From GCA-2746795 sp963747345 (lineage in GTDB: Bacteria > Chloroflexota > Anaerolineae > Promineifilales > Promineifilaceae), in NCBI GenBank assembly GCA_963747345.1, contig CAVVFA010000024.1, positions 1 to 64,000 of the forward strand: DNA of 64,000 nt. The letters are read 5' to 3'. Under the pieces are notes generated by a model. It had not been told where the DNA came from and did no database searches. It saw only the letters and a list, made by a program, of their open reading frames with translations. Of the stretch, positions 45,291-54,238 are shown one piece after another. Each line of letters begins with the position of its first letter. The stretch's first letter is position 1. A program made the position numbers and the translations under genes.

Positions 45291-45321
45291 GGAGCGACGC
45301 ACCTTGGAAGTGCGTCGCTCC
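45291..45321. repeat. Hairpin after the subtilase-CBM3 gene
   Basis: GGAGCGACGCAC pairs perfectly with GTGCGTCGCTCC at 45310-45321 (12 bp, 7-base loop). Located 7 bp past the minus-strand stop; may serve as a terminator though the T-run is poor. Confidence 0.65.
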
Positions 45322-45327
45322 TGGCGA

Positions 45328-47566
45328 TTAGGGTTCGACGCCCCAAATGAGGGTGTCGTTGCGGTAGAGGGTGACGTTTTGCCAGTCGGCAAAGTCGGTG
45401 CCTGTGATTAGGAATGAGTGATCGTCATTTTCGTTATGAGGCTGCCAGTTGGTGTGGTTGAGGCGGGTGTGGATTTGGCCGGAGGTGCTGGCAGCCCCTA
45501 GTTGGCCGGCTGCTGCGGAGAAGGTGATGTCTAAGTAGTGTTGGGTGCCGGTGTGGTTGATAACGGCCGTTATCTGACCACATCCCATGCCTGCATAATC
45601 ACAATGGGCTTGGGAAACGGCCGTTGCGGCATCTGTAAACCAGTAGCGTAAGCGCAATTCTGATAAGGGGATGGCACTGCTGCTGTTATTTACCAGCCGG
45701 AATTGGGGCTTGATGTTTTCGTCGCTGGGATTGGCATCAATTGTGCGATATTGCACACGAACATGGCTGGAAACAGGCGGGAGGCAGGTGGGCGCTGACT
45801 GGGGGCGCTGCTGGTGCAGGCGATGCTTGTGTAGGTGGTGTTGGTGCGGATTCTGTTGGTACGTGGCAGCGCAAGACTGCGCCAACTGGTTCTTTGCCCC
45901 AGACTAGATTGCCGTTGTGATATAACGTGACTTGTTGTGCTTTCGTGTGAAGATAGTTGCGCTGTTGTAGGAGTAATCATTGCTTTCATCATAGGGTGTC
46001 CAATTTGTTTTGTGGACGCGCATTTGAATGTTGCCGGTGTTGTGATTGCCCAACAAGGGTACCGGCGTCTGGGGCGAAATTTAACTCTAAGTAGGTGTCG
46101 GAAACGGCCGTTTCTGACACCACACCTAGCTGACTGGAAATTGCAGCACATTGAACGGCGGCAAAATCACAGGTAACCACTTGCTCCGACTGGCTATCCT
46201 TTGTAAACCAGTACCGTAAAGTCAGTTCAGCAAGCGGTACGGAATTGCCCTTGTTGACGATATTAAAATAAGGTTTGAGTTGAAGCGCATCTATGTGCGT
46301 GACTATCCCCATCCATGAACATGACATTTAAATCAGTGTGCAATTGGTCTGTGGCGGCAGAAACGGCATCGAACGCATCAATGCGGCCGTAATAATCTGT
46401 TGTGCCGGGGTCATCCACAACGGGATGGGCTGTTTCAAGCTAGCGTCGATTTGGCACACACATCATCACAGGAATCGGTTGCCAGCAGCAGGGCGGCCGT
46501 GCCAGCCACAAATGGCGTTGCCATTGAGTTCCCTGTCCAAATGGCATAACTGCCATCGTCATAGCTCGAAATAATGGAAGAAGCCAGGGGCATACACTGT
46601 GTTGTTTAGTACGCCGGGGAAATCGGAAAAATCTGTCGGGTAGTCGAGTTTGTCGGAAGCGCCGACGGAGATGACTGAAGGATAACTAGCGGGGTAGCCA
46701 AATGTATTCACAGCCCCAGCCGCCACAATCACAACACCATGAGCTTCGGCATAGGAAACGGCTTCTGCTAAAAACGGTTCATCTTCTGGCCCACTGCCAC
46801 TTAGGTTAATAACATCTGCGCCATGATCAACGGCGTACATGATGCCCGCCACAATGTCAAAATAAAGGCCACGCCCTTCATCATCAAAAATGCGAATCGG
46901 CATGATTTTTGCTTCCGGTGCAGTTAAGGCCACGATGCCGGCGACATGAGTGCCATGTCCTGCTCCTTCATCGATGGTGGCATCCCCGTCTTGATCCAGT
47001 CCATTCCGCTCTTCTGCGGGAGCGGGATCATTATCGACAAAATCATAGCCGCTGACGAGCTTGCCCTGGAACTGCTCATGCGTGAAATCAATGCCCGTAT
47101 CCAGGACGGCCACAACGATACCTGCCCCTTTTGATAGAGCGTGGGCGTCAGCCAAACGAATATTTGATAGCGCCCATTGCTCTTTATAAGCTGTGGCCGG
47201 ATCACTATTTGTTCCCCACGGCTTTGCATCCAGTTCACTGCCAAAAGCACCGCCAAATCGAGGTTGCCCTTCGAACGCGGTGTTTTCATAGATTGCAATA
47301 ACCCGGGTGTCTTCAGCCAGTTGACTAGCTAAATCCGAAAGGTTGCTCTCTAAAAGAAACAGACCCAACTCAGGAATGGCTTTAACAACAACCGCGTCAT
47401 AATCTGTGGTGATGGCTGACACGTCTGAACCATTTGCTGATTTGATAATAACGGACGCTGTGCTATCGGCATGGACTTCTTCTCCTGATATGAGCCAGGA
47501 TAAACTGATAGCAAGACAACTGAATAGAATAACTTTTACGATAACTTGTGCTGATTTGTGCCCCAT
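45328..47566 (-). pseudogene. Subtilase (S8) with two C-terminal CBM3 modules, broken by about six frameshifts
   Basis: ATG 47566 opens a signal peptide, a propeptide-like region and the S8 domain with Asp (VVAVLDTGIDFTHEQF) and His (GHGTHVAGIVAL). After a +1 shift at 46564 the catalytic Ser motif follows: YAIWTGNSMATPFVAGTAAL. Further shifts lead to DPGTTDYYGRIDAFDAVSAA (end of the protease), a first CBM3 (ALQLKPYFNIVNKGNSVPLA, LTLRYWFTKDSQ), an Ala/Pro linker, and a complete second CBM3 (IKPQFRLVNNSSSAIPLSEL to LYRNDTLIWG). Five shifts are +1 and one -1. All motifs survive, so either sequence errors or very recent decay. CBM3 binds crystalline cellulose. Last gene of the sigma/anti-sigma/CHAT operon, 24 bp after CHAT. 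Confidence 0.8.
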
Positions 47567-47589
47567 GATGATTATTCTCCTTTTAACCC

Positions 47590-50460
47590 TCAATTAACTC
47601 CCTCCTGCTCTTTAGGGTTACGAACATCGCCGATTACAACAAATGCGGACCAATAATAAGGGTGTGGGTTTTCTGCTTTGATGGTTAATTGAGCCGACCG
47701 TAAAGCGCTGTGGATTTCTTCTCCTCTTTGTAATGCTGCATAGAAATGTGTCATGAGTGTGGCTGTTACTTTGTCTTCTACCATCCACAAACTGACAACA
47801 ATGGAACGTGCGCCACTTGCTAAAAGACCACGGCTTAAGCCTAAGAGTTCATCACCTGTGGATACCTGATATCTTCCCGTTTCACAGGCACTTAGGGTGA
47901 CGAGCGGTGGCATATTGGCAATTTGATACAGATCGTTAACGCTTAACCAACCATCTGCCATTTTTAGAGCAGAGAACATGGGGTTATCGGCGCGGAAGGT
48001 GGCGTGGGTAGAGAGATGCAGCAAGCCAGCGTTAGCCAGATGGGCAGACATGTTTTCGATGGTTGCCTGTTCGCCTACATATAAACGAGCATCTTCAAAT
48101 AGTTCTGAAATGGATTCGGCTTCATTTTGGGCATAGGGAATCGTATCATCGGCTAAACCAATGATTAAGGGAGCGGTTAAGCTCCGATTATCGGGATGGG
48201 TCATCATGCGGTATAGAATCGTAGCGCTTGGTGCATATGAAATCGTGTGGGATTCTAATAAATAGTGAGTGCCATCAAAAAGCGCATGAAATGGCACATA
48301 ATGGAGCAGTCCATGGGGAATGATGATTAAGTTTTTCTCGGTCAACCGAGAGGTAATTGGCTCCAAAAGCAGGGCGAATAATTGATGAAGCGTATCATTG
48401 GTGCTATGCAACAACGCAGTGGCATAGCGGGAACTATAAGCGGTGCCATAGGTGAATTTATTCATCTGGAAGCGATATTGCCCCAAAATATCTGCGATGC
48501 GTTCTGTGGAAATGGAGAGTTGGGCGCTCCAGTTTTTATTTGAAGTGATACCAAAGATAAGGATGCTTTCATCTGTGGTGAAGAATTCCAAGACCAGCGT
48601 GTCTGTGGGCAGGCAATGCTGTAACTCGGCTAAGTTGACTGTCCAAACAGGGTTGCTGGGCAAGGAGATGAGGTCTCGTTTTTGCCAACGGTTTAGTAAC
48701 TGCCATAAGGCGTGCTCTCGCTCGGTAACGGCCGTTGTGAGCATTTGCATCTGTTGTACGGAGCGTTCATTGCTGTCAGATTGGCCGCCATTCAGCCGGT
48801 TATAAAACCAATTGAGTTCTCGTTTCAAACGATCCAGCTCGGCCAACAAGGCTTCATCTTCGGCGGTGACGGCGTTGGCGGAGACTTCCCGCACCAATAA
48901 ATCTAATAACGCACGGGATTTTGCTTGTTCGACGGTGGCAAAGGCTTCGTTGAGGTCTTGTTCCTCACCTGCTTGCAGACAGAGCAAAATGTGGGCTTCA
49001 TAGATGCGCAGTTTATCGCTCAGAAAGGCAATTTTATAATCTTCTGCGCCGATAGTGGCTTGGAGACGTTCAATCGCTTGAATGGCCTGCCGATAAAAAG
49101 CACGCGCCTCTTCATTTTGTCCGCGCTGCTCTGCAATTTGCCCCAAGCCATCATGGCAAGCATAAGTGATGGCGGATAAATCTGACTCGTTTACTTCTGC
49201 CAATGCCTGGGTAAAAAACAGTTCAGCCTCTTCCAACTGCCCTGCCATTAACGCCGATTGTCCTGACACAATTAAACTTTGGGCGGTGCGTCCACGTAAA
49301 CCAACTTGCCGAAACATGCGGGTAGCTTGTTGCGCACGGGATTCAGCTAAGTGCAAATCGCCCCGCTGCTTGGCGAATACGGCTTCGTATAAGTCTGTGA
49401 AGGCCAACCATAAGGCGTTGTTTTCGGCTGAAAACAGGTGGCGGGCGCGGTCGAGGGCAAAATTGGGGGAACGGCCGTCTTTCAAATGGGCTAAGGCGAC
49501 TGCTTCATTGAGCCACAGACGACCTGTTTCCCAGGCCATGTCGGCTTCTTCAAAAGCCTTTCTGGCTGTCGTGGTTAGCTCTAACGCCTCTCCCCATAAG
49601 TTTAAGGCCAGATACACTTCGCTGCGATACAAGTCCACGTAGGCCATATCTACGGGGCTGTTTTGCAGCGTATATATTTGTCGTGCTTTATCAAATTGCT
49701 GAAGCGCTTGTTGATATTCACCTTGATAGAATGAAAGTTCAGCCAGGTTATGCTCAATAAGTGCGAGGTAACTTGTCATGTCTTTCGACTCAAAAACAAG
49801 TTGTGCTTCCTGATAGTTTTTTTCTGCTTGTGTGAAATCATCTAATGTCATTTCTACATTAGCTTGATTCATTTGCGCGATGGCTGAATACGTTTGATCA
49901 TTTTGCGTCAAGAAAATCAGCCGTGATTCCTCAAAGTTTTCTAAGGCTTCTTGAAAACGACCAAGACGAAAGAAGATGTTGGCACGGTTTAAGCGTATTT
50001 TTGCTACAGATATGTGATCATTATGCGTTTGGAAGATACGCATATTTTCGTTAGCAAGCGTTAGTCCTTCCTGGTACATGCCCAGATACAACATGGCGTT
50101 GAGCTGTCCTATTGCCACTTTGGCTACCTGAAAATCTAACTGTAGCGATCGATATAAATTTGCGGCTTCATCAAATGTACTCAAGGCTTTGCGGTAATCG
50201 GCCAACATCGTAAAGGTGCTGGCTTCCAGGTACAGACTGTCTGCCAAGACTTCTTGATCTGCCCATAAAGATGCCGCAAGAAGGATGATTTTTGTAATGT
50301 GGAATGATGTTTTGGGGTTTGTTCGTGCGCGACGTTGAACTTCTGATTCTAGGGCGGCGATTAGGGAGTCGTCGCGGATGGGCGCGTATTGCAGGAGCCA
50401 GTTTGTCTGGTCGTTTTCGTCGTCTAGTTCCAGGAGTTCAGTGATGTCGTGTAGGGTCAT
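47590..50460 (-). CDS. TPR-CHAT protein (caspase-like peptidase)
   Basis: 956 residues. Residues about 60-500 are around ten TPR-like helix pairs (for example AKIRLNRANIFFRLGRFQEA, YLALIEHNLAELSFYQGEYQ). The C-terminal CHAT domain, about 640-950, has both catalytic residues: His in LLHLSTHATFRADNPMFSAL and Cys in VTLSACETGRYQVSTGDELL; also SRGLLASGARSIVVSLW. CHAT proteins are caspase-like proteases, known for example from type III-E CRISPR (Csx29) and various signalling systems. ATG overlaps the anti-sigma stop (ATGA), so translation is coupled. Likely cleaves a partner, with the anti-sigma factor or the subtilase as neighbours (inference). Confidence 0.9.
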   Translation of the reverse strand: MTLHDITELLELDDENDQTNWLLQYAPIRDDSLIAALESEVQRRARTNPKTSFHITKIILLAASLWADQEVLADSLYLEASTFTMLADYRKALSTFDEAANLYRSLQLDFQVAKVAIGQLNAMLYLGMYQEGLTLANENMRIFQTHNDHISVAKIRLNRANIFFRLGRFQEALENFEESRLIFLTQNDQTYSAIAQMNQANVEMTLDDFTQAEKNYQEAQLVFESKDMTSYLALIEHNLAELSFYQGEYQQALQQFDKARQIYTLQNSPVDMAYVDLYRSEVYLALNLWGEALELTTTARKAFEEADMAWETGRLWLNEAVALAHLKDGRSPNFALDRARHLFSAENNALWLAFTDLYEAVFAKQRGDLHLAESRAQQATRMFRQVGLRGRTAQSLIVSGQSALMAGQLEEAELFFTQALAEVNESDLSAITYACHDGLGQIAEQRGQNEEARAFYRQAIQAIERLQATIGAEDYKIAFLSDKLRIYEAHILLCLQAGEEQDLNEAFATVEQAKSRALLDLLVREVSANAVTAEDEALLAELDRLKRELNWFYNRLNGGQSDSNERSVQQMQMLTTAVTEREHALWQLLNRWQKRDLISLPSNPVWTVNLAELQHCLPTDTLVLEFFTTDESILIFGITSNKNWSAQLSISTERIADILGQYRFQMNKFTYGTAYSSRYATALLHSTNDTLHQLFALLLEPITSRLTEKNLIIIPHGLLHYVPFHALFDGTHYLLESHTISYAPSATILYRMMTHPDNRSLTAPLIIGLADDTIPYAQNEAESISELFEDARLYVGEQATIENMSAHLANAGLLHLSTHATFRADNPMFSALKMADGWLSVNDLYQIANMPPLVTLSACETGRYQVSTGDELLGLSRGLLASGARSIVVSLWMVEDKVTATLMTHFYAALQRGEEIHSALRSAQLTIKAENPHPYYWSAFVVIGDVRNPKEQEGVN

Positions 50461-51072
50461 CCGGTTATTGAGAGCGATTCCAGGTTTATGATAATGTCTC
50501 GTTCCTTTAGTTCTACAAATAGTTCGTAATCAGCTTGATCGACTAATGAGAAGGAAAAACGGCCGTATTGGTCTGTTAATCCTTGCCGACTTTGTCCGTT
50601 TGTTTTATTTCTGAGTCTTAAAGAAATACCTGCTAAATCGTTTGCATGTGTCGTCAGCAAAGTCTCCCAGTAATTGGCCGCGCATGGTGTATTTCTCTGC
50701 TTCCCGGTCATTCATGATTTGTAGATCGAGGTCGAATTCGTCTTCGTGGAATAGGAGCTGTCGTTCTTGCGGGACGCCACGAACGCCGAGGGCTACTAAT
50801 TGTGACCAACTGTCGAATTGGAGGGCGGCTTTGCGTTCTGTGCGTGTTGCGAGGCGTTCTTGTTTGCGCTTGAAGGCGGTTGTGACTCGATTGAGTAAGT
50901 TTGGAGAGGGGGCGGATAAATTTTGCGGGGCGGCTAAGAAGTTTCGGGCGATCTCGATTTCTTCCTGGCATTGTGAACAGCCTGTCAGGTGTTGGTCAAT
51001 TTGGGCTGATTCTTCAGTTGATACTGTCTTTTGCAAATAGTCGATTGCTTTTTGAAAATCTAAATGGTTCAT
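50457..51072 (-). CDS. Zinc-finger anti-sigma factor with carboxypeptidase-regulatory-like tail, frameshifted
   Basis: ATG 51072. zf-HC2 motif: MNHLDFQKAIDYLQKTVSTE then IDQHLTGCSQCQEEIEIARN, the H-x3-C-x2-C zinc site of ECF anti-sigma factors. No membrane helix is seen, so it is cytosolic. The frame breaks at an AAA run (TTT on the plus strand, 50641-50643); one base fewer gives DLAGISLRLRNKTNGQSRQG then LTDQYGRFSFSLVDQADYEL, a transthyretin-like carboxypeptidase-regulatory beta domain. About 204 residues in all. Lies between the sigma gene and CHAT; binds the sigma factor (family knowledge), released by an unknown signal. Confidence 0.82.
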
Positions 51073-51104
51073 AATAACCTGATTCTTTTTTCATGTATTG
51101 CTGT

Positions 51105-51153
51105 GGGGCAATCGCTTCAAGAATTTACATTACAATTGCGAAGCGACTGCCCC
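51105..51153 (-). repeat. 14-bp inverted repeat between sigma and anti-sigma genes
   Basis: GGGGCAATCGCTTC at 51105-51118 pairs with GAAGCGACTGCCCC at 51140-51153 with one mismatch. It falls in the leader of the anti-sigma transcript. No T-run. Confidence 0.6.
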
Positions 51154-51258
51154 AAGACCGATTGTTTGTTAGTTTTACATCTGTCTTAGACGATACTGCC
51201 AAGAAAGTTACGGTCATCCTATCAAGGCCTATAAAGGAGTTGGGGCACTCCTGATGAC

Positions 51259-51295
51259 TATACAGTGTTGATCTGGACTGAAAAAATACAAATTG
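51259..51295 (-). promoter_or_regulatory. Promoter-like motif, copy 3 (anti-sigma/CHAT/subtilase operon)
   Basis: Minus strand: CAATTTGTATTT (51295-51284), 17 bases, ACTGTATA (51266-51259). Starts two bases after the sigma stop codon. Same two boxes and spacing as in front of the cellulase units. Confidence 0.6.
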
Positions 51296-51297
51296 GT

Positions 51298-51861
51298 CTA
51301 CTGTTCTAACTGCACCAATGCTAACCGTAATTTTTGAAGACAACGGGAACGGTAGGGGCCAATGCTCCCTAAGGGAATATCGAGTTGTTGGGTGATTTCT
51401 TCGTAGGATGGGGCTGGTTCGGTTAGGAAGAGGGCGGTTAGTAATTCTTGGCAGCGTGGATCAAGGTTTTCCAGGGCTTGGTAGATGAGATGTTCTTGCT
51501 CTAGTTGGATGAGGCTGTTTTCTAGGGGGGGCTCGTTGGCGGGAACGGCCGTTTCCCAATCCTCATCCATCTCCACTTCTGACTTTTGCCGCATCCGGCG
51601 AATACAGGAACGGCGGCTCACCGTCATCAGCCAGGAACTCAGGCGGTCTTGATTTTGCAAGGTGTGCAGCCCTTCTAGCAGGGCGAGGCAGGTTTCTTGG
51701 AATATTTCGTCGGCAATCGTTTGGGGAAAACCAAAACGGATGGGGATGCTGTAGATCAAACGGCTGTAGCGTGTTATCAAAATCGCCCACGCTTGTTCCT
51801 CCCCTTGCAGGCAGGCATCAATGAGAACGCTGTCCGTCGCTTTTTGCCAATTTATAGACAT
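51298..51861 (-). CDS. ECF-type RNA polymerase sigma factor
   Basis: 187 residues. Region 2: CLQGEEQAWAILITRYSRLI then ADEIFQETCLALLEGLHTLQ and LSSWLMTVSRRSCIRRMR (core binding and -10 recognition). Region 4: LDPRCQELLTALFLTEPAPS, YEEITQQLDIPLGSIGPYRS then RCLQKLRLALV (helix-turn-helix for -35). The G-S-I-G-P-x-R-x-R-C signature is typical of ECF factors with zf-HC2 partners. Directly upstream of the anti-sigma gene. An ordinary promoter (TTGAAA, 17 bases, TAGAAT) can be read near 51980-52010 on the minus strand, so the sigma gene itself seems sigma-A driven. ETAVP comes from an AACGGCCGTT copy. Confidence 0.92.
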   Translation of the reverse strand: MSINWQKATDSVLIDACLQGEEQAWAILITRYSRLIYSIPIRFGFPQTIADEIFQETCLALLEGLHTLQNQDRLSSWLMTVSRRSCIRRMRQKSEVEMDEDWETAVPANEPPLENSLIQLEQEHLIYQALENLDPRCQELLTALFLTEPAPSYEEITQQLDIPLGSIGPYRSRCLQKLRLALVQLEQ

Positions 51862-52027
51862 GATGGGGCTCTCAATGAGAGAAGAAGCTGTATGGGTGTT
51901 TGTGTTTTCAAGATGTGAGCTTTTCCCGGTTCATCAAAGTTTGCCAGAATGAATGTCTACTCTGTGGAGTTATTGAAGATGATTCTATAGCAATCGGAGG
52001 TGCTTTTCAATTCAAGGATCCTTCTTC

Positions 52028-52639
52028 TTATTCGCGGACGACAATATCAAGACCTTTCAGCAAGGATACGGCTTCAGGCAGGGCGAATTTTGTTTTCTTG
52101 AGCTTGTTTTGTTTGATGTCGATGGCGTAATTGCAGGCATCGTTGAAGTTGGCTTTGGTTAGGTCGCAGTTGATGAAGCGGCTGTCTGTGAAATCGGTGC
52201 CGGTGAACAGGGCGTTGGTGAAATCGACATCGGTGAAATCGGCTTCGGTGACGGTGCATTCTGTCATGCGCAGATTGGGCAGTTTGAGACCGGTGAAGAA
52301 GCTGTAGTTGAGGGCGCATTGGTGAAAGGAAAACGGCCGTTTTATGCCAAATTTCGGCCAATGCGCAGAAGACCAATCAATGCCAACCAGCTTGCAACGC
52401 GCAAACTCCACAGTGGCGAAGGTGGTTCCCGGCACTTTTGCCAAACTTAGATCACAGTCGGTAAAAACACAATCGTGAAACCCACACTGCTGTAAAACTG
52501 CGTCTTTAAATGTGCAGTCCTTAAACGTACAGTCCGTAAAAGTCTTGCCGGTTATCGTTTCCAGGTCAAAAGACAAACCATTAAACGTTTCGTCTTCATA
52601 CTCTGCCAAACTCAAAGTTTTCAAAGCCAGATTATCCAC
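52028..52639 (-). CDS. Pentapeptide repeat protein (Qnr/McbG-like)
   Basis: 203 residues. Runs of A(D/N)LxF-type pentapeptides: FTDCTFKDCTFKDAVLQQCG, FHDCVFTDCDLSLAKV and later FTDVDFTNALFTGTDFTDSR then FINCDLTKANF. The central GIDWSSAHWPKFGIKRPFSF with FHQCALNYSFFTGL divides the coil in two, as in Qnr/McbG. Such coils mimic DNA and shield gyrase from inhibitors; here resistance is only a possibility. KRPFSF is encoded by an AACGGCCGTT copy. Downstream of the methyltransferase gene by 17 bp on the same strand. Confidence 0.85.
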   Translation of the reverse strand: MDNLALKTLSLAEYEDETFNGLSFDLETITGKTFTDCTFKDCTFKDAVLQQCGFHDCVFTDCDLSLAKVPGTTFATVEFARCKLVGIDWSSAHWPKFGIKRPFSFHQCALNYSFFTGLKLPNLRMTECTVTEADFTDVDFTNALFTGTDFTDSRFINCDLTKANFNDACNYAIDIKQNKLKKTKFALPEAVSLLKGLDIVVRE

Positions 52640-52656
52640 TGTTCACTGTTAACTGT

Positions 52657-53442
52657 TCACTGGCTTAATTGTTTTACCGCGCGGGTAGCGATGTAAGATG
52701 GCGCAAATTCAGACACCAAATCTTTTGGCTGCACGTCCTCATAAAAATCAGTGAGGACAAAACCAGCGGCGAGCTGCCCCCCAATCAAATCTGTGAGCGT
52801 ATGCCCGAATTCAAGCGCGGCATCTGGGCCGTTCAGAGCCAGGCGCTCTTCTTCACTGATGCTCGTTATATCTGAATAAGGCAGCTTATGGCGTACCTGC
52901 AAAACTTTTTCCTCTTCCGCCATCGCTATATCGAACAAATAAATCAGCGGGTTCATCGACCCTGCTAAAAGCACACCGCCCGGCCGCAAAACACGATACG
53001 CTTCCTTCCAAACTGGAACCACGTCTGGCACAAACACGTTTGAGACGGGATGGAATACCAAGTCAAAGCTGCCATCGGCAAAGGCGGATAGATCGCACAT
53101 GTCGCCTTGAACGGTTTTAATATCCAAGCCTTCCCGTTCAGCGACCAGTCGATCTTGGCCTAGCTGGGCGGGGGAATTGTCGAAGACGGTGACATTGGCC
53201 CCGACTGCTGCCAGCACTGGCCCTTGCTGTCCGCCGCCAGAAGCGAGACAGAGAATATCCACACCCGTTAAATCGGCGGGAAACCAGGTGCGGGGTGTTG
53301 GCTTGGTTTCGGTGAGCAGGATGCCCCATTCTCCTTGCCGGGCGTTGGCGATGATGCCGGGGGAGACGGGGTAAGTCCAGATATTGCCTTTGGAAACGGC
53401 CGTGTCCCATGCTTTTTGATTATGTGTACGTACATCAGTCAT
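52657..53442 (-). CDS. Class I SAM-dependent methyltransferase
   Basis: 261 residues from ATG 53442; the longer frame would overlap the GNAT gene. SAM motifs: GVDILCLASGGGQQGPVLAA (glycine-rich loop), VTVFDNSPAQLGQDR (acidic end of strand 2), VQGDMCDLSAFADGSFDLVF and AYRVLRPGGVLLAGSM. Generic small-molecule methyltransferase of the UbiE/COQ5-like kind; substrate not readable. The start lies inside the last codons of the GNAT gene, so the two are coupled. Confidence 0.85.
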   Translation of the reverse strand: MTDVRTHNQKAWDTAVSKGNIWTYPVSPGIIANARQGEWGILLTETKPTPRTWFPADLTGVDILCLASGGGQQGPVLAAVGANVTVFDNSPAQLGQDRLVAEREGLDIKTVQGDMCDLSAFADGSFDLVFHPVSNVFVPDVVPVWKEAYRVLRPGGVLLAGSMNPLIYLFDIAMAEEEKVLQVRHKLPYSDITSISEEERLALNGPDAALEFGHTLTDLIGGQLAAGFVLTDFYEDVQPKDLVSEFAPSYIATRAVKQLSQ

Positions 53443-54052
53443 TTTGTTCATTCTCCGATGGAATATTGAGCGCCTTCTCCCACTCCGCTTTTCCCAGCGC
53501 GTACTCCACATCATCGCCATCCCACACCTCAACAGACTCGGCGTGAAACGTGTCTGCGCTTAGGATGTCGTCAGGGGTGAGGCGGAAAGAGCGTACGAAC
53601 GTCATGCCAGCCTTCTCCATGACGCGGCGGGAGGACGAGGTTTTCCTCATAGGTGGTGGCGACGATGCGCTGTAGGCCCCAAGCCGTGAACCCCTGGCTG
53701 ATGAGCGCTTGTACGCCTTCGGTAGCGAAGCCTTTGCCCCAGGCGGTGCGGTTGAGACGGTAGCCAAGTGCGGCTTCGTCGTGGGTTTCGTTAGTGGGGC
53801 GCAGGCTGAACCAGCCCAGAAATTCGCCGGTTTCTTTGGCTTCTGCCGCCCACACGCCAAAGCCGGGGAAGCGGTCATCGTAGCGGCAGAATCCGGGCAG
53901 GATGTCGTTTTGGATGGCTTCTCGCGGGGTGGGGGTGCCGCCGTTGATGTAGCGCATTACTTCGGGGTCGTTGTCGAGGTGGAAAAGATGATCGCGTCGG
54001 CGCTTGTGAAGGGGCGTAGGCGTAGGCGTTGGGTTTCTAGTAAAGTTTTCAT
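53435..54052 (-). CDS. GNAT acetyltransferase (RimJ/RimL-like), two frameshifts
   Basis: ATG 54052 begins MKTLLETQRLRLRPFTSADA, the classic RimJ/RimL start. The frame then breaks near 54015 (one base missing) and continues as DHLFHLDNDPEVMRYINGGT, with the acetyl-CoA site region at ALGYRLNRTAWGKGFATEGV (R-x-x-G-K-G-x-A). A second break near 53640 (one base extra) leads to SRRVMEKAGMTFVRSFRL to the stop at 53435. About 205 residues when joined. Acetylates an amine, such as ribosomal protein termini or a small molecule. Having both a loss and a gain makes sequence error or decay equally possible. Confidence 0.75.
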
Positions 54053-54137
54053 GAAGGAATATTATCCGCAGATTGCGCAGATTAAAGCCTAAATAAGTGA
54101 AGTCTATGTAAACAGCAGGTGATTCATTATACTCCAA

Positions 54138-54238
54138 TGATAAGTGGCAGAAACGGCCGTTTTCTGCGAAGATAGGCGTACTTTTTACAGGGAGAAACGG
54201 CCGTTTACACCCATCCTATTCACGGCTAAAAAATAAAC
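54138..54238. promoter_or_regulatory. Divergent promoter gap with two AACGGCCGTT copies
   Basis: Short gap between the divergent GNAT and MscS genes. Two copies, at 54152 and 54196, lie 44 bases apart (about four helical turns). One of the few places where the palindrome is outside genes. Confidence 0.5.

Larger units (their letters stand above)
44741..45327. other. Regulatory gap upstream of the cellulase operon
   Basis: 587 bases without a gene. From the operon outward it holds the conserved leader (44807-44900), a CelR-like palindrome (44978-44989), the promoter-like motif (45070-45140) and a hairpin at 45291-45321. Confidence 0.65.
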
